Origin: Clostridia bacterium
GTDB taxonomy: Bacteria; Bacillota; Clostridia; Christensenellales; Aristaeellaceae
Direction of reading: 5' to 3'
DNA: 36,153 bases
NCBI GenBank assembly: GCA_030530315.1
Contig: JAUMVG010000033.1
Location: 1 to 36,153, forward strand
Shown here: positions 23,220-30,501 of the stretch, piece by piece
How positions within the stretch are numbered: position 1 is the first letter of the stretch
How the letters are laid out: every line of letters starts with the position of its first letter
Position numbers and translations under genes: made by a program
Notes under the pieces: model-generated
Told to the model about the DNA's origin: nothing
Databases searched by the model: none
The model's input: only the letters and a program-made list of their open reading frames with translations

Positions 23220-24092
23220 ATGACAAAGACCAAGGAAAAGAGCTTGTACTCTCTTTGGTTTATCGTCCCGTCCCTGGTCATTTTCCTGATCTTCTTCCTG
23301 TGGCCCGTCATATCGTCGCTGTACTACAGCATGACGGTCTGGAACTTTGAAACGGCCAGGTTCAACGGACTTGAAAACTACAAGCTGTTCTTCACCGACC
23401 CGGCCATGAGCACCTCGGTGCCCCACACGCTGCTGTACGCCTTCGCCACCAGCGGACTCAAGGTGGTGCTGGCGTTCTTCATCGCCATCTTCCTGACGAG
23501 CAGCATCAAGACGAAGGGCTTCATCCGCTCTGCGGTGTTCTTCCCGAACCTGGTTTCCACCATGGCCGTGGGCCTGACCTTCGCCTACATGATGCACCCC
23601 ACCAAGGGCCTTTTGAACGTGGTCATCCAGGGCATCACCGGCAAGACCGTGGACTTCCTGGGCGACCCCAAGACCGCGCTGTGGTCCATCATCGCCACGG
23701 ACGTTTGGAAGGGCCTTTCCATCTCGGTGGTCATCTACATCGCCGGCATCCAGTCCATCGACCGCAGCTACTATGAGGCGGCGTCCATCGACGGCGCGAA
23801 CTGGTGGCAGCAGATCACCAACGTGACCCTTCCGCTGGTGGCCCCGGCGCAGAACTCCATCATCATCCTGTCGCTGATCGGCGGCCTGCGCACCTTCGAT
23901 CTGATCTGGGCCATGACCGGCGGCGGCCCCGGCTTCGCCACGGACGTGCTGGCCTCGGTGATCTACAAGCAGTACGCCGCGGGCTTCTACGGCCTGTCCA
24001 CCGCGGGCAACGTGGTCATGCTGGTCCTGATCTCCGTCATCGCGTTCCCGCTGCAGCACTTCCTGAACAAGCGAGAGGAGGCGATCCGCTGA
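23220..24092 (+). CDS. CUT1 sugar ABC transporter permease (MalF/UgpA type)
   Basis: A 290-residue inner-membrane permease with six hydrophobic helices. The conserved EAA loop reads EAASIDGANWWQQITNVTLP at about residues 188-207, and this is the site that docks the ATPase. The N-terminal helix begins YSLWFIVPSLVIFLIFFLWP. ATG 23220 is used, 9 bases after GAGGAGG; an in-frame TTG at 23199 would put the ribosome site inside the gene. Its stop overlaps the next start (TGATG), so the two permeases are coupled. No ATPase gene is present, so a shared MsmX/UgpC-like ATPase from elsewhere is expected, as is common for Firmicute CUT1 systems. Confidence 0.94.
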   Translation: MTKTKEKSLYSLWFIVPSLVIFLIFFLWPVISSLYYSMTVWNFETARFNGLENYKLFFTDPAMSTSVPHTLLYAFATSGLKVVLAFFIAIFLTSSIKTKGFIRSAVFFPNLVSTMAVGLTFAYMMHPTKGLLNVVIQGITGKTVDFLGDPKTALWSIIATDVWKGLSISVVIYIAGIQSIDRSYYEAASIDGANWWQQITNVTLPLVAPAQNSIIILSLIGGLRTFDLIWAMTGGGPGFATDVLASVIYKQYAAGFYGLSTAGNVVMLVLISVIAFPLQHFLNKREEAIR

Positions 24093-24919
24093 TGGAAGGC
24101 AAGCGCAGAAGAAACCAGATTATCGGCGATGTGGTCGGCGTGCTGCTGACGATCGTCCTCTTCGTGATTCCCTTCTACTTCATGTTCGTCCAGTCGATCA
24201 AGACCAAGAAGGAGTCCAACCGCCTGAGCATGGCGTGGCCTTCGGAGATCCACTTTGAGAACTACGTCGAGGTCTTCAAGAAGGCCAATCTGCTGACGGC
24301 CTTCAAGAACAGCGCGATATTGACGCTGTTCACGGTGCTGGGCCTGATCGTCACCGGCGCCATGGCGGGCTACGTCATCCAGCGCCGCAGGGACAAGGTG
24401 ACCACCGCCATACAGTCCGTCATCATGCTGGGCCTGATGATCCCCGCGTCGATCCTGCCGACCATTCGCATGCTCCAGGCGATGCACATCTACAAGACCA
24501 TGTTCTCCATGGTGATGATCGAGATCGCCCTGCAGACGCCGTTCACCATCATGCTGTACCGCGGCTTCATGTCCTCGATCCCCGTGGATCTGGAGGAGGC
24601 GGCCAGCATCGACGGCTGCAACCGCTGGCAGATCTTCCAGAAGGTCATCTTCCCGCTGCTGAAGCCAATCCAGGCCACGATCATCATCCTGGTGGGCGTT
24701 CAGACCTTCAACGACTTCACCAATCCCCTGTACTTCCTGCCCGGCGCGTCAAACGCCACCGTGCAGCTCACGCTGTACAACTTCAAGGGGCAGGCCTCCA
24801 ACAGCTACAACCTGCTGTTCGCCGACATCATCATGATTACTGTGCCGATGCTCATACTGTTCCTGTTCTTCAACAAGCGCATCGTCGCGGGCATGGTTGC
24901 CGGCGCGGTGAAGGGATAA
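24092..24919 (+). CDS. CUT1 sugar ABC transporter permease (MalG/UgpE type)
   Basis: A 275-residue permease partner with six helices. The EAA loop EAASIDGCNRWQIFQKVIFP (about residues 169-188) and the C-terminal FFNKRIVAGMVAGAVKG are hallmarks of the MalG-type subunit. Translation starts at the ATG that overlaps the previous stop. A strong terminator hairpin follows 13 bases after its stop, so it closes the sugar operon. Confidence 0.94.
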   Translation: MEGKRRRNQIIGDVVGVLLTIVLFVIPFYFMFVQSIKTKKESNRLSMAWPSEIHFENYVEVFKKANLLTAFKNSAILTLFTVLGLIVTGAMAGYVIQRRRDKVTTAIQSVIMLGLMIPASILPTIRMLQAMHIYKTMFSMVMIEIALQTPFTIMLYRGFMSSIPVDLEEAASIDGCNRWQIFQKVIFPLLKPIQATIIILVGVQTFNDFTNPLYFLPGASNATVQLTLYNFKGQASNSYNLLFADIIMITVPMLILFLFFNKRIVAGMVAGAVKG

Positions 24920-24932
24920 CAAAACATCCTGC

Positions 24933-24970
24933 GTGGCCGGAAAGCGAATGCTTTCCGGCCACAGCCTTTT
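24933..24970 (+). terminator. Terminator of the sugar transport operon
   Basis: GTGGCCGGAAAGC (24933-24945) and GCTTTCCGGCCAC (24950-24962) form a perfect 13-bp stem with loop GAAT, followed by AGCCTTTT. Confidence 0.85.
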
Positions 24971-25027
24971 CATCCCTGCTAGGGTTGTTTTCGGCACGGA
25001 ATCCGGTATGACAAGCATCATCGGCAC

Positions 25028-25056
25028 TTGCCAACGGGGCTTCCGTGCGCTATAAT
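25028..25056 (+). promoter_or_regulatory. Promoter of the methyltransferase/ATC-hydrolase cluster
   Basis: TTGCCA (25028-25033), a 17-base spacer and a perfect TATAAT (25051-25056). The leader of about 240 nt holds a GCCCATC/GATGGGC hairpin (25082-25111, 16-base loop, then TTTATC) and a TTAG-N6-CTAA palindrome at 25129. Nothing else in the 381-base gap before 25301 looks like a gene. Confidence 0.8.
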
Positions 25057-25128
25057 AGTAAGCGGATACTAACACTCTCCGGCCCATCATGTCGTGAAGT
25101 CAACGATGGGCTTTATCGTGAAGAAAGG

Positions 25129-25142
25129 TTAGTTGCTTCTAA
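25129..25142. promoter_or_regulatory. TTAG-N6-CTAA palindrome in the cluster leader
   Basis: TTAGTTGCTTCTAA matches the operator-like pattern at 9314 and 33206. It is about 73 bases downstream of the -10 box, so if it is an operator it would act as a roadblock or belong to a second, unseen promoter. Confidence 0.35.
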
Positions 25143-25300
25143 TGAAAGATTTGGCGTGCCCGCCAGCCGGGTGCCGTAGCTGCCGGTCGTATTCCCTGGA
25201 TTATTCGCGCTCGCGGCGTGGGCCCGCGCCGTATCCCAAGGATCATGAGGGGTTCGCCGGTATCGAGCATCGTCTGTTGAGAGAGAAAGGAGAGAAGGAA

Positions 25301-25807
25301 ATGAATATCTGGGTCATCTTGATTGAAATGGTCGCGTTCGCAGCGATCTTCACGACGGTCATATTCGTCTATTATCTCGGGGACCGGAAGTACAGCCCCG
25401 TGAGTATTCACAACTATCCGCCGGACATCCAGGCGGAATACTTCAAGACCCATGAGAAGGTCGACGTGAGCTACAGATCCAAAAATGTGCTGCTGACCAA
25501 GGGCTTTGGCGTTCTGCTCTTTACGGGCATTCTGCTGGCGTGCGCGTGGATCGCCGGGGCAAGGACCTTCTGGCAGGGCTTTCTGCTGGCCTTTGGCCTG
25601 ATGGCGTGGATCGGCGTCTATGACACCTGCTTCCTGGACTGGGTTCTGTTCGCCAACCTGCCGATGTTCCGGCTGGAGGGCACGGAGCACATGGACAAGG
25701 CGTATCACCAGAAGTGGTTCCACGTCAAGGGAATGCTGTTTCCGGGGATCATCTTTGCGCTGATTCCCGCCGCCCTGGTGGGGTGGCTGGTGACCGCGAT
25801 TCGCTGA
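25301..25807 (+). CDS. Small four-helix membrane protein with D-x4-D motif (paralog C)
   Basis: A 168-residue membrane protein with helices near residues 3-25, 68-88, 92-112 and 143-165. The third contains YDTCFLDWVL, the D-x4-D pattern of the four-member set in this window. Directly after it FRLEGTEHMDKAYHQ resembles WVIPGTEDIP in paralog D. The segment between helices 1 and 2 reads YPPDIQAEYFKTHEKVD. ATG 25301 follows AGAAGGA; an upstream in-frame extension would cross the leader hairpin region and lacks protein character. It is the first gene of the cluster and lies 14 bases before the methyltransferase gene. Function unknown. Confidence 0.8.
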   Translation: MNIWVILIEMVAFAAIFTTVIFVYYLGDRKYSPVSIHNYPPDIQAEYFKTHEKVDVSYRSKNVLLTKGFGVLLFTGILLACAWIAGARTFWQGFLLAFGLMAWIGVYDTCFLDWVLFANLPMFRLEGTEHMDKAYHQKWFHVKGMLFPGIIFALIPAALVGWLVTAIR

Positions 25808-25821
25808 GGGAGGTAGAGACC

Positions 25822-26505
25822 ATGGCAGACAGACGCGCGCAGATCAGAGACGCTTACAAGCTGACCGGAGGCCATGCCAGCTTCTATGACGGCATGATGA
25901 CCTATTCCACCTTTCTGGGAAAGGCGATCTGCCGGATCGTGTGGAACATGGACGGCGATAAGAACTATGCCTATCTGGAGCGGGCCCTGTCCGGTGTGCC
26001 GGATAACTTCGCGGGAAGGCTGTTGGAGGTGCCGGTGGGCACGGGGGTGTTGACCATGCCGGTCTACCGGGAACTGCCCGACGCGGATATCACCTGTCTG
26101 GACTACTCGCCGGACATGATGTCGGCGGCCAAGGCGCGGGCGGAGCGCATGGGGATTGAAAATGTCCGCTTTGTCCAGGGGGATGTGGGCGCGCTGCCCT
26201 TTGGCGACGCCAGCTTCGACGTCGTGCTTTCCCTCAACGGCTTTCACGCCTTCCCGGACAAGGAAGCGGCCTGGCGCGAGACCTTCCGGGTACTCAAGCC
26301 CGGCGGCACCTTCTGCGGCTGCTTCTACATCCAGGGCGGCTGCAGGCGGACGGACTGGTTCATCAGGCACCTGTACCAGCCCAAGGGATTCTTTACGCCG
26401 CCCTATGAGACCGAGGCGAGCCTGAGAGCGCGGCTGTCAAAGCTGTACGCGGAGGCGGAAGTGACCCGATTTGAAGGAATCGGCTGCTTCCAGTGCAGGA
26501 AGTGA
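25822..26505 (+). CDS. Class I SAM-dependent methyltransferase
   Basis: A 227-residue Rossmann-fold methyltransferase of the Methyltransf_11/25 type. The SAM-binding motif I is LLEVPVGTGVL (about 67-77), with proline in place of the more usual glycine or cysteine. The acidic residue of motif II is D94 (CLDYSP), and DVGALPFGDASFDVVLSLNGFHAF gives motifs III-IV. The C-terminal half (about 165-227) contains FYIQGGCRRTDWFIRHLY and two cysteines near the end (CFQCRK). ATG 25822 follows GGAGG. Substrate unknown. It lies between two D-x4-D membrane proteins (paralogs C and D), starting 14 bases after one and ending 5 bases before the other. Confidence 0.9.
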   Translation: MADRRAQIRDAYKLTGGHASFYDGMMTYSTFLGKAICRIVWNMDGDKNYAYLERALSGVPDNFAGRLLEVPVGTGVLTMPVYRELPDADITCLDYSPDMMSAAKARAERMGIENVRFVQGDVGALPFGDASFDVVLSLNGFHAFPDKEAAWRETFRVLKPGGTFCGCFYIQGGCRRTDWFIRHLYQPKGFFTPPYETEASLRARLSKLYAEAEVTRFEGIGCFQCRK

Positions 26506-26510
26506 GCGCC

Positions 26511-26987
26511 ATGATCGTCGTTCAACTGGTCCTGTACTGCGCCCTGTTCACAGGGATGGTGAAGCTGGGCGTGGGAAACAGCCCGCTGAACGGCCTGTTC
26601 TTCTATCCCAAGCCCGTGCAGGAGAGGGTGTACGCGCTGGGGCTGACGGATCGGGAGACGGTCGGCCGCAGGCGCAAGCGCTTCATGACCGCCTTCTTCG
26701 CGGTCATGGCGGCGGCGCTCGTGCTGATCATCCGCGCCTGGAATGGGATCCGTGCCTTTCGGGCCGCGTATTGGCAGGCGCTGCTTTTCCTGGAAGTGAT
26801 GAACTGGTATGACGGCATCGTGATCGACCGGCTTTGGGTCGGCCACAGCGCCTTCTGGGTCATTCCGGGAACGGAGGATATCCCCTTTGTGCAGACCTGG
26901 CCGCAGGTGCTGAAAAAGCGGGGCATCCTGACGGCCATCTGGGTCGCCGGCGCCGCCATCGTCGCCGGGATCGTGGCGCTCATGTGA
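26511..26987 (+). CDS. Small four-helix membrane protein with D-x4-D motif (paralog D)
   Basis: A 158-residue membrane protein. Helices lie near residues 2-18, 60-78, 88-105 and 138-157. The D-x4-D signature is in NWYDGIVIDRLW, followed by FWVIPGTEDIPF. Of the four paralogs this one has the most recognisable soluble loop, FYPKPVQERVYALGLTDRE. The start is ATG 26511, five bases after the methyltransferase stop; the ribosome site lies inside the upstream gene. The ATC hydrolase-like gene follows after 22 bases. I do not know a function; co-occurrence with methyltransferases suggests a membrane step acting on the same substrate. Confidence 0.8.
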   Translation: MIVVQLVLYCALFTGMVKLGVGNSPLNGLFFYPKPVQERVYALGLTDRETVGRRRKRFMTAFFAVMAAALVLIIRAWNGIRAFRAAYWQALLFLEVMNWYDGIVIDRLWVGHSAFWVIPGTEDIPFVQTWPQVLKKRGILTAIWVAGAAIVAGIVALM

Positions 26988-27009
26988 ATGAAAGGAAGAT
27001 TGAACGCAA

Positions 27010-27723
27010 ATGAGAGAAAAGGATCTGCCCTTCGATCGATCAAGGCACGCGATCTACACGAAGAACGCGAAGAAGTGCGTTCAAATGCTGCTGCGCCGGT
27101 ATTACGACGAATCCACGGCGGCGGCGCTGTGGGAGAAAGTGCAGTTGCAATACTGCGCCTTTCTGGAGGACGAGCCGCCCATGGCCGGCGTGAAGATGAA
27201 GATCAGCATCTACGATCCCATACTGATCTTCGCCTGGTATGCCGTGATTCCCGACAAGCCGCCGCTGGAGGACGTCCAGCAGGATGTCTTCGACTGCTTC
27301 ATGAGTGGGTTCGAAGTGCTGGGCAAGCTGTTCAACCTGAACCGTAGACTGGACAATCGCATCGCGCACCTGGTGTTCAAAAAAACCGCAGACCAGCGCG
27401 ACCGGGAGATCGCGGCGTTTCCGGGGTCCTTCCGGATGCAGGGTTATGCCTACGACAGGCAGAACGGCGTCGTGCGCTACGGTTTTTCCCAATGCCCCAA
27501 CGCGGAGTTTGCAAAGCGCCACCACATGGAGGACGTGCTGCCCGTGATGTGCAACTGCGACCACCTTGCCATGCAGAAGCTGCACGCGACGCTGATCCGG
27601 GAGGGCACCTGCTGTACCTCCGGGCTGTGCGACTACTGCATCGTGGGGGATCGGAACCCCATTGCCGGACAGTACGAACTTGTGACGCTGAAAAATGGCC
27701 TGTGGGTCAGCGTGAGGAAGTGA
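27010..27723 (+). CDS. L-2-amino-thiazoline-4-carboxylic acid hydrolase family protein (1)
   Basis: A 237-residue soluble protein of the ATC hydrolase family (PF14196 as I recall it). The C-terminal signature is clear: C-N-C-D-H at 181-185, LHATLIREGTCCTSGLCDY at about 191-209 with C201, C202 and C207-D208. The founding enzyme opens the thiazoline ring of 2-amino-thiazoline-4-carboxylate to S-carbamoyl-cysteine, but most Clostridial members are uncharacterised and may act on other substrates. The cysteine/aspartate/histidine set suggests metal binding. ATG 27010 follows AAGGAAG. It ends the first part of the cluster; a non-coding repeat region follows. Confidence 0.75.
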   Translation: MREKDLPFDRSRHAIYTKNAKKCVQMLLRRYYDESTAAALWEKVQLQYCAFLEDEPPMAGVKMKISIYDPILIFAWYAVIPDKPPLEDVQQDVFDCFMSGFEVLGKLFNLNRRLDNRIAHLVFKKTADQRDREIAAFPGSFRMQGYAYDRQNGVVRYGFSQCPNAEFAKRHHMEDVLPVMCNCDHLAMQKLHATLIREGTCCTSGLCDYCIVGDRNPIAGQYELVTLKNGLWVSVRK

Positions 27724-27767
27724 CGCGCGCGACCCACTCGCGCGCGTCTTCCCGGTCCGGCGTCGCT

Positions 27768-27950
27768 GAGAACAGCACACTGTGCTGTTCTCCTGGCGTT
27801 GCGGCCCTCTTCACAGGGGGGCGGGGCAAGAGAGTGCGGCGTTCAGCGCGTGGCTCGCTGCCCAATGGGGGAGAGCTGGCACGGCGTAGCCGTGTCTGAG
27901 AGGGGTATCCTCCAAGAAAACCTGAGGGACCTGCATTTTTACATCCCTTC
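27768..27950. repeat. Non-coding repeat region with palindromes
   Basis: GAGAACAGCACA (27768-27779) and TGTGCTGTTCTC (27781-27792) are exact reverse complements with one base between them. Further on CACGGC-gta-GCCGTG (27880-27894) is another three-base-loop hairpin, embedded in GGGGGAGAGCTGG and TGAGAGGGG, a style of intergenic repeat common in gut Firmicutes. The 458-base gap 27724-28181 contains this region and then the promoter at 28089. Open frames here look accidental. Confidence 0.5.
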
Positions 27951-28068
27951 ATGATGCGCACCATCCTGTCTTGGCCCGTAGGAGAAGGTCACCCTCGGGC
28001 AATTTCCATCGTCCGTTCCTTCGTTGATTACATATTGCGCTTCGATGGTCAGATTTCAACGAGCTATG

Positions 28069-28116
28069 TTAGTTTTAACAAACAAACGTTGCGATCTTCC
28101 AACAGATGACTATAAT
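28069..28116 (+). promoter_or_regulatory. Promoter with operator-like palindrome before the second ATC hydrolase-like gene
   Basis: TTGCGA (28089-28094), a 16-base spacer and TATAAT (28111-28116). TTAGTTTTAACAAA at 28069-28082, immediately upstream, matches TTAG-N6-CTAA with one mismatch and sits where an activator or repressor could act. The leader is about 65 nt. Confidence 0.6.
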
Positions 28117-28181
28117 TAAGTAAGAGGCTGCTAACTATAAGGCAAGCGCTTTGGACCGGGAAGCCGAAGGGGAAAGGATAG

Positions 28182-28814
28182 ATGAAGTCGTACACGCCGG
28201 AAAAGCTGGTGGTGATCAGCCGCTATCGGAACTACTTTCCGACCCTGCCGGAGGATGTCCGCAGGGATGTTTTCAGGCGGATTGACGCGCTCATTCAGGA
28301 GGAAAGGGAATACTGCGACCCGGGCAACGCCAAGCACATGGCGCAGATACTGACTTCCATCGCCATGTATGAGGTCCTCCAACGGCACGGGCGGACGGAG
28401 GCGGAGGCCTACAGGATCGTTTCGGAGGAGATGTGGAAGTTCCTCGATCCGTCCGGCATGCAGAAGCTGGCAAAGAAAAGCTTCTTCCTTCCGCTGATGA
28501 AGAAGCTCGTCCCCTTTGGCTTTAAAAAGGGCTCGGGCGCCGGCTGGCGCTATACCTGGCACAGGGACGACCCAAAGGACGAGTTCCACTTTGAGTGCAA
28601 CGAGTGCCTCTATGCCAGGATCCTCGGAAAGCGGGATATGATGAAGCTGGGTGCCATGTGCTGTCATGCAGATATCATCAATTACGGAAGTCTGCCGTTT
28701 ACGGACTTCATTCGAACGGAAACGCTCTGCCAGGGCGGCAAGCGGTGCGACTTCCGGTTTGTCCGGCACGCGACCGACGCCGGCGACGGGTGGGAGCGAA
28801 CCAAGAGTATATGA
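28182..28814 (+). CDS. L-2-amino-thiazoline-4-carboxylic acid hydrolase family protein (2)
   Basis: A 210-residue relative of the protein at 27010, with the same C-terminal layout: FHFECNECLYARI (C139, C142), MCCHADIINYGSL (C160, C161, D164) and FIRTETLCQGGKRCDFRF (R178, C183, C189-D190). The N-terminal half is helical (IDALIQEEREY, AMYEVLQRHGRTEAEAYRIV). The arginine, glycine and CD pair match the IR.GTC.....CDY motif of protein 1, so the two are divergent family members rather than recent duplicates. ATG 28182 follows GGGGAAAGGA. The left terminal repeat of a MITE overlaps its stop codon, so the extreme C-terminus could be altered by the insertion. Confidence 0.72.
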   Translation: MKSYTPEKLVVISRYRNYFPTLPEDVRRDVFRRIDALIQEEREYCDPGNAKHMAQILTSIAMYEVLQRHGRTEAEAYRIVSEEMWKFLDPSGMQKLAKKSFFLPLMKKLVPFGFKKGSGAGWRYTWHRDDPKDEFHFECNECLYARILGKRDMMKLGAMCCHADIINYGSLPFTDFIRTETLCQGGKRCDFRFVRHATDAGDGWERTKSI

Positions 28815-28972
28815 TACTAATCCCTGACTAAAACAAGACATTTCAGCGGATCTTTTCCGTGTTGGCGGTGTTGAAGCCCCTTGACTTGCCGCCAGCAAGC
28901 CTGCGGGACTTCGCCTTGCCAACACAAAAAAGCCCTCGCTGATTCAGTCTCATTTTAATCAGGTCTTAGTAT
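28814..28972. repeat. MITE-like repeat family 2, compact copy
   Basis: The ends ATACTAATCCCTGACTAAAA and TTTTAATCAGGTCTTAGTAT are inverted repeats of about 20 bases. The body shares ACATTTCAGCGG and AAAAAAGCCCTCGCTGATTC with the copy at 13418-13768. If the element is counted from CTAA to TTAG it is flanked by TA on both sides, which would suit a mariner/IS630-type mobiliser; this is uncertain. The AGCCCTCGCTGATTCAG...CTGA region could also fold as a terminator. It separates the second ATC hydrolase-like gene from the methyltransferase operon. Confidence 0.75.
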
Positions 28973-28994
28973 ATAACCGGGAGGAGGCAGATTA

Positions 28995-29618
28995 ATGGGA
29001 TTGTTCAAGGATTTTGTGAGCCAGACGCGGAAGCCGCAGGGCTTCCTGGGAAAGGTGATGCTGGGGGGCATGAACTCCGGGCACGCGAAGATGGCGGACT
29101 GGGGACTGTCTCATTTGCCGGAAATCGCCCCGGAAAGCGCCGTTGACCTGGGCTGCGGCGGCGGGCGGAACGCGGGGGAACTGATGAAGAAGTATCCCAA
29201 GGCGCACGTGACCGCCATCGACTATTCCGAGCTGTCCGTGAAGAAGGCCAGGGCGTACAACCGGGACAGGATCGCTGCCGGACGCTGTACGGTGCAGCAG
29301 GGGGACGTGTCCGACCTCCGCCTTTCCGCTGAATCCTTCGATCTTGCCACGGCCTTTGAAACCATTTACTTCTGGCCGGGCCTTGTGAAGTGCTTCGAGC
29401 AGGTGGTGAGGGTGCTCAAGCCGGGCGGATACTTCATGATCTGCAACGAATCCGACGGTACCGACGACGCGGGCTTGAAGTACGAGAAGATCATCGACGG
29501 CATGAAGAGCCACACCGTGGAGGAGATCGAAGGCGCGTTGAAGGCGGCGGGCTTTTCCGAAGTGACGAGCGACCATCATCCGTCCAAGCCGTGGATAGCC
29601 GTATTGGCAAGAAAGTAA
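28995..29618 (+). CDS. Class I SAM-dependent methyltransferase
   Basis: A 207-residue methyltransferase. Motif I DLGCGGG is at 51-57, the motif II acid is D76 (AIDYSEL), QGDVSDLRL is near 98-106 and RVLKPGGYFMICNE near 137-150. The C-terminus (EEIEGALKAAGFSEVTSDHH) matches the usual end of the Methyltransf_11/25 fold. ATG 28995 has GGAGGAGG upstream. The MBL-fold gene follows after 13 bases. A small-molecule substrate is likely for this class, but which one cannot be said. Confidence 0.9.
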   Translation: MGLFKDFVSQTRKPQGFLGKVMLGGMNSGHAKMADWGLSHLPEIAPESAVDLGCGGGRNAGELMKKYPKAHVTAIDYSELSVKKARAYNRDRIAAGRCTVQQGDVSDLRLSAESFDLATAFETIYFWPGLVKCFEQVVRVLKPGGYFMICNESDGTDDAGLKYEKIIDGMKSHTVEEIEGALKAAGFSEVTSDHHPSKPWIAVLARK

Positions 29619-29631
29619 GGAGAGAACGAGC

Positions 29632-30501
29632 ATGGCCAGAAAGGATTCCGAACACCAGAAGATGTCCATGAGCGCGATGTTTCGCGGCAAGGCGATCTTC
29701 AAGCCGTTGAACACCGGCCGCATCGACGGGCGCGTCGCCTGCGTGCGGGAGTGGGTGGCGAACATCTTCTTCTATACGAAAAACGGCACGACGATCATGA
29801 TCGACGCGGGCTACAACTATGCCCGGCTCAGGGAGAAGATGGGCTGGCTGGACATCGACCCGGCGACCATCCGGCATATTTTGATCACCCACCAGGACAC
29901 CGACCATGTGGGCGCGCTGGAAATGGACAGCGAGCGGCTGTTCAAGGACGCCACCGTCTACATCGGCGAGATCGAGAACCGCTACCTGACCGGCGAGAAG
30001 CGGCGCAAGGTGTTTCACGGGCTGTACAGGCTGCCCATGGTGAAGATGGACAACAAAAAGATGCTTTTGAAGGACGGCGACGTGTTCAACATCGACGGCA
30101 TCAAGGTCGAGTGCCTGCTGGTGCCGGGCCACACCTGGGGCCACATGGTCTACCTGATCGACGACGAATACCTGTTCACCGGGGACACGATCTGGTTCGG
30201 CGCGGATGGCGGCTACAGCTTCATCAGCACCCTGGCGGAGGACAACCGCCTGTCGGTGCGCTCTCTCGAGAAGCTGGAGGCAAACCTTCGCGCCAGGAAG
30301 CGCCGCATCGCGGTGATCACCGGGCACACCGGCTGGACGGACGATCTGGACTTCGCCTTCGCCCACCGGACGGAGATCTGCAAGCCCTTCACGAAGAAAT
30401 ACGCCGACCCGGAGGCGCCCTATGACGGCTATGTGGAGGATGACGATACCGAAGACAGGGCGCGCAAGGTACTGCTGAAGAAGAAGGGGGCACAAGCATG
30501 A
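29632..30501 (+). CDS. MBL-fold metallo-hydrolase
   Basis: A 289-residue hydrolase of the metallo-beta-lactamase fold. The metal site reads T-H-Q-D-T-D-H (H87, D89, D91, H92), where the second histidine of the usual HxHxDH is an aspartate. Further ligands are in PGHTWGH (near residue 166), FTGDTIWFG (near 184) and TGHTGWT (near 229), so the dinuclear metal site should be complete. Family members cleave thioesters, lactones, phosphodiesters or beta-lactams, and the sequence does not distinguish between these. ATG 29632 follows AAGGAGAG. Its stop overlaps the next ATG (ATGA), so it is translationally coupled to a membrane-anchored methyltransferase and may act on the same molecule. Confidence 0.9.
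   Translation: MARKDSEHQKMSMSAMFRGKAIFKPLNTGRIDGRVACVREWVANIFFYTKNGTTIMIDAGYNYARLREKMGWLDIDPATIRHILITHQDTDHVGALEMDSERLFKDATVYIGEIENRYLTGEKRRKVFHGLYRLPMVKMDNKKMLLKDGDVFNIDGIKVECLLVPGHTWGHMVYLIDDEYLFTGDTIWFGADGGYSFISTLAEDNRLSVRSLEKLEANLRARKRRIAVITGHTGWTDDLDFAFAHRTEICKPFTKKYADPEAPYDGYVEDDDTEDRARKVLLKKKGAQA

Noticed and set aside
25133-25300. N-terminal extension of membrane paralog C, or a short upstream peptide
   Set aside because: The translation is low in protein character and the AGAAGGA site supports ATG 25301.
29887-29910. Aspartate in place of the second histidine in the MBL metal motif, taken as inactivation
   Set aside because: HxDxDH variants occur in active MBL-fold enzymes and the other metal ligands are present.
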